Positions 42,233 through 50,828 of a DNA stretch of 64,000 bases are shown piece by piece. A program made the translations under genes and the position numbers. Each line of letters begins with the position of its first letter. Positions within the stretch are counted from its first letter, which is position 1. The stretch is from Olsenella intestinalis (lineage in GTDB: Bacteria > Actinomycetota > Coriobacteriia > Coriobacteriales > Atopobiaceae): contig NZ_JALGRK010000001.1 in the NCBI RefSeq assembly GCF_023276655.1, positions 391,501-455,500 on the forward strand. Direction: 5' to 3'. The notes beneath the pieces were generated by a model. That model saw only the letters and a program-made list of their open reading frames with translations, ran no database searches and was not told the origin of the DNA.

Positions 42233-43525
42233 CTAGAGGTTCGCGCGCCCCTTGATTGCCTTGATGCCAATGTCGTGGCGGTAGGTCTTGCCCTCGAAGG
42301 CGATGCAATCGCAGGCCTGGTAGGCCTTGTTGCGGGCGTCCTCGAAGGTGTCGGCCACGGCGGTCACGTTGAGGACGCGGCCGCCGTTGGTGAGCGTATC
42401 ACCGTTGTCGTCGAGGCGGGTGCCGGCGTGGTAGACGGTGACGCCGTCGAGGGCCTCTGCGTCGGCGATGCCCTCGATGCGCTTGCCCTTCTCGTAGGGG
42501 CCGGGGTAGCCGGCGCTCGCGAGCACGACCGAGACGGCCCAGTCGTCGTCCCAGGAGACCATGGCGGGGTCGAGGGTTCCGGCGTCGCACGCGAGGAAGC
42601 ACTCCACGAGGTCGGCCTTCATGCGGGGCAGCACGACCTGGGTCTCGGGGTCGCCGAAGCGGGCGTTGAACTCGAGGACCTTGGGGCCGTCCTTGGTGAG
42701 CATGAAGCCGCCGTAGAGGCAGCCGCTGTAGGGGTTGCCCTCCGCGGCCAGCTGCGCCACGACCTTCTCCTCGATCTCGACCATCTGCTCGAGCTCGCCG
42801 GGAAGGAGGATGGGCACGGGGCTGTAGACGCCCATGCCGCCCGTGTTGGGGCCGCGGTCGCCGTCGAGGGCGCGCTTGTGGTCCTGCGAGGTGGCCAGCG
42901 GCACGACGGTCTTGCCGTCGGTCAGGGCGAGAAGGGAGCACTCGGGGCCCTCGAGCATCTCCTCGACGACGACCACGCTGCCGGCGTCGCCGAAGGCGGT
43001 GAAGCACTCGTGCACGCCGGCGAGGGCCTCCACGGTCGTGGAGGCGACGATGACGCCCTTGCCCGCGGCGAGGCCGTCGGCCTTGACGACCACGGGGCCG
43101 CCGAACTTGCGGACGTAGTCACAGCAGGCCTGCTCGTCGGTGAAGGCCTCGTAGGCGGCCGTGGGGACGCCGGCTCGGGACATGACCTCCTTGGCGAAGC
43201 GCTTGGAGCCCTCCATCTGGGCCGCCTTGCCGCTGGGGCCGAAGACGGGAATGCCCGCGGCACGCACGGCGTCTGCGACGCCCGCGACGAGCGGGGCCTC
43301 CGGACCGATCACGACGAGACCGATGCTCTTCTCGGCTGCGAAGCGGGCGACGTCCTCGGGAGACTCGGGGTCGGCGTCGGCGCGCTCGGCGAGGGCGAGC
43401 ATGCCGCCGTTGCCCGGGGCCACGTAGAGGCGGCCGGCGCGCGGCGAGGCGGCGAGCTTGCAGAGGATGGCGTGCTCGCGGCCGCCGGCCCCCAAAAGAA
43501 GGATGTCGATCTTGTTGTCTGCCAT
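42233..43525 (-). CDS. purD: Phosphoribosylamine--glycine ligase
   Basis: ATP-dependent ligation of glycine to phosphoribosylamine (GAR synthetase), step 2 of purine synthesis. The 430-residue ATP-grasp enzyme begins IDILLLGAGGREHAILCKL and contains the expected GPEAPLVAGVADA, the ATP-grasp core FGGPVVVKADGLAAGKGV, SQDHKRALDGDRGPNTGGMG and EFNARFGDPETQ (metal site). The ATG at 43525 follows GGAGG. Longer in-frame upstream sequence overlaps the next gene out of frame and was excluded. Together with purA two genes upstream it forms a purine-linked cluster. Confidence 0.97.
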   Translation of the reverse strand: MADNKIDILLLGAGGREHAILCKLAASPRAGRLYVAPGNGGMLALAERADADPESPEDVARFAAEKSIGLVVIGPEAPLVAGVADAVRAAGIPVFGPSGKAAQMEGSKRFAKEVMSRAGVPTAAYEAFTDEQACCDYVRKFGGPVVVKADGLAAGKGVIVASTTVEALAGVHECFTAFGDAGSVVVVEEMLEGPECSLLALTDGKTVVPLATSQDHKRALDGDRGPNTGGMGVYSPVPILLPGELEQMVEIEEKVVAQLAAEGNPYSGCLYGGFMLTKDGPKVLEFNARFGDPETQVVLPRMKADLVECFLACDAGTLDPAMVSWDDDWAVSVVLASAGYPGPYEKGKRIEGIADAEALDGVTVYHAGTRLDDNGDTLTNGGRVLNVTAVADTFEDARNKAYQACDCIAFEGKTYRHDIGIKAIKGRANL

Positions 43526-43593
43526 GTTCCCTCCGTGCGATGCGTTTGGACGCGCCTCCCGCCCCGCATGCGCAGGACGGGGCCGGCGCCTTG

Positions 43594-44523
43594 CTAGAGC
43601 TTGAGGTGTGCCGCGGCCTCGCCGGGCGAGAGCAGGCTGCTCGCCACGAAGGCGATGCCCACGGCGCCGAGGCCGAGCTGGTTGGTCGTGCTGGGGTTGG
43701 TGTCGAGGATGGCCGCGCGCGTGGACTCGAACTCGTTGGTGACGAGCGGCTTCTCGACGATGGCGAGCGAGCGCGGGACGCCCGCGTTGATCTCGACGTA
43801 GGTGAGCGGGCCGACCTCGTGGGCGTAGGCGCTCATCTTGCGGGCCATGCCACCGGCGAGGCGAGAGAGGTCGGGCGAGCGGAAGAGCTCGATGGCCCGG
43901 CCGTCGGCGCCGACCTCGAGGACGCTGCGGACGCCGAGGGCGCGGCGCTGGAGCTGGCCGGCATAGCCCAGGATGCCGCCGCGGTTGTGGCCCACCCCGC
44001 GGGCGGGCTTCGCGTCGTGGGCAGGCACGAGCAGCATGCGGGCCGACTCGGCGACCTTGACCGCGCGCGCGACGGCCTCGTCGACGTCGCGGCCGAAGTC
44101 GCGGTCGCACACGAGGCGGGCCAGCACGAGCGCGCACTTGGCCGACGTGCCCTTGGTGTCCATAACCTGGATGCGCGCTCCGCCCACCTTGCGCGCGGCG
44201 CTGACCGCGATCTGGTAGGCGTCGCGCATCTGCGATGAGACGTGCACCGAGACGATCTCGGTGTAGCCCTGCATGACGAGCGCCTCGTAGACGTTGACGA
44301 AGTCCTGCTCCGTGGGCGAGAAGGTGTTGATCTGGCCCTTGGCCGTCGAGTACGAGACGAAGTAGTCGGCGGCGTTGAGGTCGATGCAGTCGCGGTAGGC
44401 GCGGTCGCCGATCCTCACGACGAGCGGGACCAGCGCCACGCCCGCCCTCTCGAGCAGCGAGAGGGAAAGGTCGCAGGCGCTGTCGCAGACGATCGCGAAG
44501 TTAGGGCGCGGCTCGGGTCCCAT
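43594..44523 (-). CDS. DegV family fatty-acid-binding-like protein
   Basis: A 309-residue protein with the DegV N-terminal signature NFAIVCDSACDLSLSLLERA and the lipid-pocket motif region SPTEQDFVNVYEAL, plus EIVSVHVSSQMRDAYQIA and VMDTKGTS. Family members bind fatty acids and, in Firmicutes, serve as FakB subunits presenting fatty acids to the kinase FakA. Some positions differ from canonical FakB (the PxPS of SQPS-type is SPTE), and no fakA is in view, so the role is inferred. It lies between purD and purA (8 bp from purA's stop), within the same transcription unit. ATG at 44523 with AGGGAC. Confidence 0.82.
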   Translation of the reverse strand: MGPEPRPNFAIVCDSACDLSLSLLERAGVALVPLVVRIGDRAYRDCIDLNAADYFVSYSTAKGQINTFSPTEQDFVNVYEALVMQGYTEIVSVHVSSQMRDAYQIAVSAARKVGGARIQVMDTKGTSAKCALVLARLVCDRDFGRDVDEAVARAVKVAESARMLLVPAHDAKPARGVGHNRGGILGYAGQLQRRALGVRSVLEVGADGRAIELFRSPDLSRLAGGMARKMSAYAHEVGPLTYVEINAGVPRSLAIVEKPLVTNEFESTRAAILDTNPSTTNQLGLGAVGIAFVASSLLSPGEAAAHLKL

Positions 44524-44531
44524 GCGCGTCC

Positions 44532-45812
44532 CTAGTGCCAGTAGCGGTCGATGGTCTGGTCGCGGTCGGGGCCGACGGTGATGATCGACACGCGCACCCC
44601 GGCGAGCTGCTCGAGGAAGTCGATGTAGTCCTTGGCCTCGCGCGGCAGCTGGTAGAAGTTGCGGATGCCGGAGATGTCGCAGCCCCAGCCGGGCAGGGTC
44701 TCGTAGACCGGCTTGGCGTGGTAGAAGACGCTCTGATGCTCGGGGACCGTGCGGTAGGTCTTGCCGTCGCACTCGTAGGCGACGCAGACCTTGATCTCGT
44801 CGAGGCAGCCGAGGACGTCGAGCTTGGTGATCGCGAGGTCGGTCAGGCCGTTAACGCGGGCGGCGTAGTTCACGACGACGGCGTCGTACCAGCCGCAGCG
44901 GCGCTTGCGACCCGTGGTGACGCCGTACTCGTGGCCGACCTCGCCGAGGCGGTCGCCGATCTCGTCGTCGAGCTCGGTCGGGAAGGGGCCGGAGCCGACG
45001 CGGGTGAGGTAGGCCTTGGCGATGCCGAGGACGCGGTCGACGTGGGTCGGGCCGACGCCGGAGCCGGTGATGGCGCCGCCGGCGGTGCAGTTGGAGGAGG
45101 TGACGAACGGGTAGGTGCCGTGGTCGATGTCGAGCATGGTCGCCTGGGCGCCCTCGAGCAGGATGTTCTTGCCCTGCTCGAGCTGCTCGTTGAGGAACAG
45201 CGAGCTCTCGACGATGTAGGGACGGATGCGCTCGGCCATCGGCAGGTAGGTCTCGCAGATCTGGTCGACCGTGTAGGTCTCCATCTCGTAGACCTTCTCG
45301 AGGATGGGGTTGGTGTAGGCAAGGGCGCTCTCGAGCTTCTCGCGGAAGATCTTCTCGTCGAGCATGTCCTGGATGCGAAGGCCCGTGCGGTTCATCTTGT
45401 CCATGTAGGTGGGCCCGACGCCGCGCTTGGTCGTGCCGATGAGGTTCTTGCCGAGGCGCTTCTCGTGCGCGCCGTCGAGGTCCTTGTGGTAGGGCATGAC
45501 GATGTGCGCGTTGCCCGAGATCTTGAGCGCGTCGCATGAGATGCCCTGCTCCTCGAGCATGTCGATCTCACCGAGGAGGATCTCGGGGTCGACGATGCAG
45601 CCGTTGCCAATCACGGGGTAGGTGCCCTCGTACATGACGCCGGAGGGAACCTGGTGAAGTCCGAGCTTGTGGCCGTTCGCGATGACCGTGTGGCCCGCGT
45701 TAGCTCCGCCCGCGTAGCGACAGACGACGTCGAAGTCGCCGGAGATGAGATCGGTGACCTTGCCCTTTCCCTCGTCGCCCCACTGTGTACCAACAAGCAC
45801 TGATGCCGGCAT
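44532..45812 (-). CDS. purA: Adenylosuccinate synthetase
   Basis: GTP-dependent joining of IMP and aspartate, first step from IMP to AMP. The 426-residue protein has the N-terminal P-loop-like GTQWGDEGKGK, GGANAGHTV with the catalytic His, KRGVGPTYMDK, and the C-terminal GTP-binding KLDVLGCL. Full family length. The ATG at 45812 follows GAGGGGAC. A -10 element (TATACT) lies upstream within 45878-45883. Confidence 0.98.
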   Translation of the reverse strand: MPASVLVGTQWGDEGKGKVTDLISGDFDVVCRYAGGANAGHTVIANGHKLGLHQVPSGVMYEGTYPVIGNGCIVDPEILLGEIDMLEEQGISCDALKISGNAHIVMPYHKDLDGAHEKRLGKNLIGTTKRGVGPTYMDKMNRTGLRIQDMLDEKIFREKLESALAYTNPILEKVYEMETYTVDQICETYLPMAERIRPYIVESSLFLNEQLEQGKNILLEGAQATMLDIDHGTYPFVTSSNCTAGGAITGSGVGPTHVDRVLGIAKAYLTRVGSGPFPTELDDEIGDRLGEVGHEYGVTTGRKRRCGWYDAVVVNYAARVNGLTDLAITKLDVLGCLDEIKVCVAYECDGKTYRTVPEHQSVFYHAKPVYETLPGWGCDISGIRNFYQLPREAKDYIDFLEQLAGVRVSIITVGPDRDQTIDRYWH

Positions 45813-45877
45813 TGCGTCCCCTCTCGAAGGAAGTTGTCTCTTGGAGCGCGCCCGGCGGCGCGACTCGCACGCGCACC

Positions 45878-45906
45878 AGTATACGACGCCCCACAGGCAG
45901 AATGTC
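45878..45906 (-). promoter_or_regulatory. Probable purA promoter
   Basis: Perfect minus-strand TATACT (45878-45883), 17-bp spacer and a poor -35 (GACATT, 45901-45906), in the gap after dnaB. Confidence 0.45.
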
Positions 45907-45908
45907 CG

Positions 45909-47294
45909 CTAGACACTCTCCCGTGACATCTCGACAAACTTTGTCGATCCGGGCAGGAAGACCAGCGGAACGATGTTCAGCGGGCCGGAACGGTTCTTGG
46001 CGATGATGAAGTCCGTCACGTTCATGTCCGGGCGGTCCGGGCGGTCGGCCTCCTCCTCGGTCATCGAGCGGTCAAGCAGGATGACGACGTCGGCGTCCTG
46101 CTCGATGGAGCCCGACTCGCGAAGGTCGGAGAGCTGCGGGCGCTGGCCCTTGCGGTCAGTGACGTTACGGTTCAGCTGAGACAGCGCGATGACCGGGCAC
46201 TCGAGGTCCTTCGCCATGATCTTGATGCCACGGGACATCTCGGAGACCTCGGTGGCGCGGCTGTCGGCGCGGTGGCCGCCCGAGGGAGGCGAGAGGAGCT
46301 GGAGGTAGTCGACCATGACGAGGGCGTTCTCCTTGTCCTTCAGCATGCGGCGCGCCTTCGCGCGGATCTCGGTCACCGTCGTGCCCGGGGTGTCGTCGAT
46401 CATGATGTCGAGGTTGGAGAGGTCGTTGATCGCGTCGATGATCGTGTTCCACTGGTCGTCCTTGATGCTGGCGCCACGGATCGCGGAGAGGGGGATCCTC
46501 GCCTGGGCGGACAGCAGTCGCTGGGCGATCTCGGTCTTGGACATCTCGAGCGAGAAGAACGCGACGGACGCGCCGTGGGCGGCCGCGTTGGTCGCGAGGT
46601 TGAGTGCGAACGAGGTCTTGCCGACGCCGGGTCGGGCACCGATGACGATCATCTGGCCGGGGCGCATGCCCTGGAGGCTCGTGTCGATCATCTTGTAGCC
46701 GGTGGCGACGCCGAGGTTGCTCTCGGGGTTCTGGCAGGCCTCGCCGAGCTCGGTGAAGAGGTCGCCCATGACGGTCGAGAGGTCGGAGAAGCTGTCGCCG
46801 ATCTCGCGGTTGGTGACCTTGTGCAGGAGGTTCTCGGCGGAGTCGACGACCTCCTTGGTGTCCTCGGGTGCGTCGAAGGCAAGGGCGCAGATCTTCGAGG
46901 AGGCCTCGATGATCGCGCGCAGGGTCGCGTCGCGGTGCAGGATCTCGACGTGGTTCTGCCAGCTTGCGAGCGAGAAGTTCGCCGAGCCGAGGTCGAGGAG
47001 GTACGAGGGTCCGCCGACCTTGTCGAGGTTGCCCTCGCTGCGCAGGTGGTCGGCAAGGGAGATCGGGTCGATGGGCTTGCCCTTGTCGAACAGGTCGTTG
47101 ATGGCCCTGAAGATCGCCTTGTGAGAGTACAGGTAGAAGTCGGACTCGTCGAGGGCGACGACGCACTCCTCGAGCACCTCCGGCGAGAAGATCATGGCAG
47201 ACAGGATCGACTTCTCCGCCTGGATGTCCTGGGGCATCGTCCCCTCGCTTGCGGAGGGCGCCTGCGAATAGTTCTCGTAGATGCGATCGGACAT
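45909..47294 (-). CDS. dnaB: Replicative DNA helicase
   Basis: Hexameric 5'-3' helicase of the replication fork. The 461-residue protein has the N-terminal DnaB domain (PQDIQAEKSILSAMIF), Walker A GARPGVGKTSFALNLA, Walker B MVDYLQLL, the sensor region ECPVIALSQLNRNV and DLRESGSIEQDADVV. No intein is present. The ATG at 47294 (MSDRIYENYS) has AGGAG upstream; a longer start is possible but less likely. It sits 5' to purA and 3' of the rplI operon, as in many bacteria near the origin. Confidence 0.97.
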   Translation of the reverse strand: MSDRIYENYSQAPSASEGTMPQDIQAEKSILSAMIFSPEVLEECVVALDESDFYLYSHKAIFRAINDLFDKGKPIDPISLADHLRSEGNLDKVGGPSYLLDLGSANFSLASWQNHVEILHRDATLRAIIEASSKICALAFDAPEDTKEVVDSAENLLHKVTNREIGDSFSDLSTVMGDLFTELGEACQNPESNLGVATGYKMIDTSLQGMRPGQMIVIGARPGVGKTSFALNLATNAAAHGASVAFFSLEMSKTEIAQRLLSAQARIPLSAIRGASIKDDQWNTIIDAINDLSNLDIMIDDTPGTTVTEIRAKARRMLKDKENALVMVDYLQLLSPPSGGHRADSRATEVSEMSRGIKIMAKDLECPVIALSQLNRNVTDRKGQRPQLSDLRESGSIEQDADVVILLDRSMTEEEADRPDRPDMNVTDFIIAKNRSGPLNIVPLVFLPGSTKFVEMSRESV

Positions 47295-47600
47295 GGGAAG
47301 AAGCTCCTGGTTCTTTCGAGATAAAACGGTGCGTGGGAATGGTAGCGCAAAATGCAAGGGCGATTTTTGCCCATATCCCCAATCAACAGGCCATTGTTGA
47401 TAGCTATTTGTGCTGAGCGGGTACTTCTCTACTTTTCGACGTTTTCAACAACTTTTTGAGATTTTTGGCGAGAGGTTTTCAACAATCGCCCGTGTCTCTC
47501 GGCTTATGCATTAACGACCGCCGCATCGCGGCGATATATTCGGCACTTTACCAGTCACTGCTTGTAAAACCGCAGGTAAATTGCCATGTTCATACATCAG
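47295..47600. other. AT-rich spacer upstream of dnaB
   Basis: Contains the perfect inverted repeat ATCAACA/TGTTGAT (47382-47388, 47395-47401) and two GTTTTCAACAA-like segments near 47440-47480. These could be operators of dnaB. They differ too much from TTATCCACA to be called DnaA boxes. Confidence 0.45.
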
Positions 47601-47601
47601 T

Positions 47602-47646
47602 GGTCATTTAAATGCTCCCCCAAACCGATGAAGGTTTGGGGGAGCA
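47602..47646 (-). terminator. Terminator of the rpsF-ssb-rpsR-yybS-rplI operon
   Basis: TGCTCCCCCAAACC (47613-47626) pairs perfectly with GGTTTGGGGGAGCA (47633-47646); the minus strand continues TTTAAATGA. Confidence 0.85.
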
Positions 47647-47746
47647 CGGGTGCCAATTGCTCGTGATTACGCGTGCCCGTTTCTACCAAGCTGCGCGTTT
47701 TGTAGATATCCGCAGTTCAGTAGAGAGCACTTGTAAACAAACGAAA

Positions 47747-48295
47747 CTACTCGGCGGCCTCCTCGGTCTCGGAAGCCTCGGCGACCTCGGCGGTCTCCTC
47801 CGCGGTCTCCTCGGAAACCTCGGCGGTCTCGGCCTCCTCGGCCTCCTGCTCGTCGGAGCCAACGAGGACGCTCACCACGGCGTTGATGTCGCGGTAGAAG
47901 TTGACCTCGATGTTGTGGGTGCCGGCGGTCTTGATCGCGTTGCCGCGCACGATGCGCTTGCGATCGACCTCGACGCCGAGCTGCTCCTTGATCGCGTCAG
48001 CGATCTGGGCGGGGGTGACGGAACCGAAGAGCTGGTTGTTCTCGCCGACCTTGGCCTCGATCTTGACGTTCTTGCCATCGAGCTGCTCCTTGGCGGCGTT
48101 GGCGTCGGCGATGCGCTTCTCCTCGCGCTTCGCGATGACGTGACGACGCTCCTCGAGCTGCTTGATGTTGCCCGGGGTAGCGGGCTGGGCGATGCGCTGC
48201 GGGAACAGGAAGTTCTCCGCGTAGCCCTGGGCGACCTCTACGATGTCGCCTTCGCCACCCTTGCCCCTGAGCTCACCCAGAAGAATGACTTTCAT
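47747..48295 (-). CDS. rplI: Ribosomal protein bL9
   Basis: The 182-residue protein has the L9 N-terminal signature MKVILLGELRGKGGEGDIVEVAQGYAENFL (first 30 residues, split here as MKVILLGELRGKGG and VAQGYAENFLFP), a central helix and the C-terminal rRNA-binding domain. About 30 extra acidic residues (Glu/Ala/Thr repeats) extend the C-terminus beyond the usual ~150. Last gene of the ribosomal/ssb operon. Confidence 0.96.
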   Translation of the reverse strand: MKVILLGELRGKGGEGDIVEVAQGYAENFLFPQRIAQPATPGNIKQLEERRHVIAKREEKRIADANAAKEQLDGKNVKIEAKVGENNQLFGSVTPAQIADAIKEQLGVEVDRKRIVRGNAIKTAGTHNIEVNFYRDINAVVSVLVGSDEQEAEEAETAEVSEETAEETAEVAEASETEEAAE

Positions 48296-48334
48296 GGGAA
48301 CTCCTTTTGTTGGTCGGCTGGGCCGACTCCTTGC

Positions 48335-49375
48335 TTATTCGTGCGACCTCGTCGCGAAGCCCCACCGCCTCCGCTCGAGCGAGCGGAAGTTGGCGAGAAG
48401 GGCGTCGACCAGGCCCAAAACGCTCATAACGACAAATGACACTTCGATCCAGACCATGAGCGCGACGAGCATCCCTCGCATGAAGGGACCCACGCCCCGC
48501 TGGCGCGCGTACCAGAGTCCGACTGCGATGCCCTGGATCGAGAGGGCGATGCGCGCTGCGGTGAGCACGTTCTCGCCGAAGAACTTGATCCAGTACGACC
48601 ACTCGGGGAAGAGCGGCGCGGACATGCTCGCCGCCATGCCGACGACGAAGGCCGCGCACACCCAGAGCGGTGCGTCGAACTCCATGAGCGCGCTCTTCTC
48701 GAAGACGACGCCCCTCTTGCGAAGAGCGAGTCGCGCCCCGAAGAGAGCGAGGGCCACCCGGACGGCGGCGCCCGAAAGGTACGCCATCGGCCAGTAGGTC
48801 CTTGCCAGTGCGACCGCGCGATCCACCCCGACCTGGGCCGAGATGTTGGCTCCCTTGGACAGCATCTCGCCTGAGACGGTGAGAAGGTCCGTGATTGCCT
48901 GCGGAAGCGTCGTGCCGCCTATCCAGGCGTACAGCGCCTCCACCCCGCCGGTCGCCGCCGCGAGTGCGAGCGCAAGCGCGCACAGGCAGCCGCTCGTGGC
49001 CTTGTTCCTCATCACGAGAAGTGCGACGGCGATGGTCGCCACGCACGTCAGGATGACGAGGGGGACCTGGGTCAGGTCCACAAGGGCCGCCGTCAGAGCA
49101 CCTGCTCCCAGGCAGGCAAGGAGCGCCTTCCAGAGAAGGCTCCCCTCCCGCTCGAAGCAGGCGAGGCAGATGCCATACGCGGCAATGACGGAGCCGATGT
49201 TGGGGGCGGCGAAGGCGATCATGCCGCCAAATGCCGCCCAGAAGAGGCCGCGCTTGACCTCTCCCTCCCACGTCTCGCGTCCGTCCGCCTGGCCATCGAC
49301 TGGCGCGTGGACGATCGAGCCTCTCTCGAAGCCCTCAGGTGCCACGGGCCGCTTGCTGTCGACTGCCTTACCCAA
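48335..49375 (-). CDS. DUF2232/YybS-like multi-pass membrane protein
   Basis: A 346-residue protein with a polar N-terminus (~40 residues) followed by about eight hydrophobic segments (for example LFWAAFGGMIAFAAPNIGSV and VPLVILTCVATIAVALLVM), ending with a basic cytoplasmic tail. Gene order between rpsR and rplI is the hallmark of YybS/DUF2232 proteins, whose function is unknown; the family is predicted to be a transport-like membrane component. The start is a TTG at 49375 with GAGGA 11 bases upstream; a later start would cut the first helix. One motif copy lies at 48692-48701. Confidence 0.75.
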   Translation of the reverse strand: MGKAVDSKRPVAPEGFERGSIVHAPVDGQADGRETWEGEVKRGLFWAAFGGMIAFAAPNIGSVIAAYGICLACFEREGSLLWKALLACLGAGALTAALVDLTQVPLVILTCVATIAVALLVMRNKATSGCLCALALALAAATGGVEALYAWIGGTTLPQAITDLLTVSGEMLSKGANISAQVGVDRAVALARTYWPMAYLSGAAVRVALALFGARLALRKRGVVFEKSALMEFDAPLWVCAAFVVGMAASMSAPLFPEWSYWIKFFGENVLTAARIALSIQGIAVGLWYARQRGVGPFMRGMLVALMVWIEVSFVVMSVLGLVDALLANFRSLERRRWGFATRSHE

Positions 49376-49403
49376 CGGCGCTCAGTCCTCGAAGCGTACG
49401 CCG

Positions 49404-49676
49404 CTAGCCGCGGTTGCGGCCACCGCGGCTGGAAACCACGGCGACGGTGTACGGCAGGAGTGCCATCTCGCGAGCGCGCTTGATGGCGATCGCGATGTCG
49501 TGCTGATGCTGCGTGCAGGCGCCAGTGACGCGGCGCGGCTTGATCTTGCCGCGGTCGGTCATGTACTTGCGGAGGAGCTGGGTGTCCTTGTAGTCGATGA
49601 ACTCGACACCCTCCTTGCAGAACTGGCAGTACTTGCGACGCGGCTGGCGCTGTTCAACTTTCCTCTGCTTAGCCAT
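49404..49676 (-). CDS. rpsR: Ribosomal protein bS18, zinc-ribbon type
   Basis: A 90-residue small-subunit protein. It contains the pair CQFC (Cys17, Cys20) and a third Cys with His in [10 protein letters not shown], so it is the zinc-binding (C+) version. The core [20 protein letters not shown] and KPRRVTGAC are typical. Starts with ATG and lies 41 bp after ssb. Confidence 0.96.
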   Translation of the reverse strand: MAKQRKVEQRQPRRKYCQFCKEGVEFIDYKDTQLLRKYMTDRGKIKPRRVTGACTQHQHDIAIAIKRAREMALLPYTVAVVSSRGGRNRG

Positions 49677-49717
49677 GTCTTATTGCCTTTCTACCGGCGG
49701 CCGAGGCCGCCTTTAAG

Positions 49718-50194
49718 CTAGAACGGGATGTCCTCGTCGTAGGTCTCCGCCTGGGGCGGGGCCTGGACGGGGGGACGGGACGACTGCTGCGCGGGCGCGG
49801 TAGCGGAGGCAGACCCAGAGTAGCTCTGGCGGCCGCCGCCCTGCTGGTCGGAGCCACCCCTCTGGGAGAAGAACTCGACCTCGTCAACGATAACCTCGAG
49901 CTTGCTGCGCTTCTGGCCGTCCTTCTCCCACTGGCTCCAGCGAAGCTTGCCCTCGATGGCAACCTTCATGCCCTTGGAGAGGAAGCGCGAAAGCGCATCT
50001 GCACGGTTACCAAAAACCACGCAGTCCACGAAGTTGGGAACGTCCTCCCACTCGCCGGTCTGCTGGTTGCGACGACGATCGTTGACCGCGACACCGAAGG
50101 TCAGGACCTGGGTGCCGCCGCTCGTCGCGCGCAGCTCGGGATCGCGAGTGAGGTTACCGGAAATGTTCACCCTGTTGATGCTCACGTTGCTCAC
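49718..50194 (-). CDS. ssb: Single-stranded DNA-binding protein
   Basis: The 158-residue protein has an OB-fold N-terminal domain (INRVNISGNLTRDPELR, VNDRRRNQQTGEWEDVPNFV, LSKGMKVAIEGKLRWSQWE) then a Gly/Gln/Ser-rich linker and the acidic tip YDEDIPF that recruits partner proteins. Start is GTG at 50194 with AGAGG upstream. In the conserved order rpsF-ssb-rpsR. Confidence 0.96.
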   Translation of the reverse strand: MSNVSINRVNISGNLTRDPELRATSGGTQVLTFGVAVNDRRRNQQTGEWEDVPNFVDCVVFGNRADALSRFLSKGMKVAIEGKLRWSQWEKDGQKRSKLEVIVDEVEFFSQRGGSDQQGGGRQSYSGSASATAPAQQSSRPPVQAPPQAETYDEDIPF

Positions 50195-50234
50195 AGCCTC
50201 TCATCCATGGACGCGCACGTCCACTCTTCCAAAA

Positions 50235-50528
50235 CTAGTCCCTGTCGCTACGACGCACGACCATGTGGCGCTTCACGGCATCGTTGATGCGGAGAACGCG
50301 GTCGAGCTCGGCGATCTGAGTGGGATCAGCGTGGAAGTCGATCAGGGTGTAGTCACCCTCGGTGAGCTTGTCGATCTCAAAGGCGAGCTTGTGCTTGCCC
50401 CAGTCCTCGACGTTGTCGATCGTGCCACCGTTCTCGGTGATGGCGACGTCGATGCGCTTGGTGGCGCCGGCGCGAGCCTCCTCAGTGGCCTGCGGATCGA
50501 CAAAGTACAGCAGTTCATAAGCCTTCAT
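50235..50528 (-). CDS. rpsF: Ribosomal protein bS6
   Basis: A 97-residue protein with the S6 ferredoxin-like fold pattern (MKAYELLYFVDP, DNVEDWGKHKLAFEIDKLTEG, LRINDAVKRHMVVR). The ATG at 50528 follows a full AGGAGGTGA. First gene of the operon; binds 16S rRNA with bS18. Confidence 0.96.
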   Translation of the reverse strand: MKAYELLYFVDPQATEEARAGATKRIDVAITENGGTIDNVEDWGKHKLAFEIDKLTEGDYTLIDFHADPTQIAELDRVLRINDAVKRHMVVRRSDRD

Positions 50529-50600
50529 GTGGTCACCTCCTCTGGGCTAACGGCTCCGGTTAGTGAAGGTTGCATCCGGAGCAGGAAAGGTCGACCTAGC

Positions 50601-50631
50601 ATACTAGCACACCAACCAGCGGTCTCGGCAA
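50601..50631 (-). promoter_or_regulatory. Probable promoter of the rpsF operon
   Basis: On the minus strand TTGCCG (50626-50631), 19-bp spacer and TAGTAT (50601-50606) with an upstream TG (extended -10). Confidence 0.45.
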
Positions 50632-50828
50632 TTTCCAGGTTCGGCCCGACCTCTCCCACACATCTCCCACATCTCGTGAGCGCAGCGTAGCAGGGTCGAC
50701 TTGCATAAAACTCTCCCCGTGCTGGCACGTGGCTGCACGGGGAGAGTTCAGACGCAGGTATATATATGTGGTCACGAGAGAAGGTTGCCGGAGGTGAGAT
50801 TCGCCACCTCAGAACCTACACGATTGGT
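50632..50828. other. Spacer between rpsF and the DUF4013-like gene
   Basis: A short GTGCTGGCACGTGGCTGCAC stretch near 50718-50737 has some dyad symmetry. Around 50755-50800 the sequence is AT-richer. Nothing else is supported. Confidence 0.35.

Noticed and set aside
47382-47480. Chromosomal origin with DnaA boxes
   Set aside because: The repeated TTTTCAACA is too far from TTATCCACA, and gene order puts the origin beyond gyrB.
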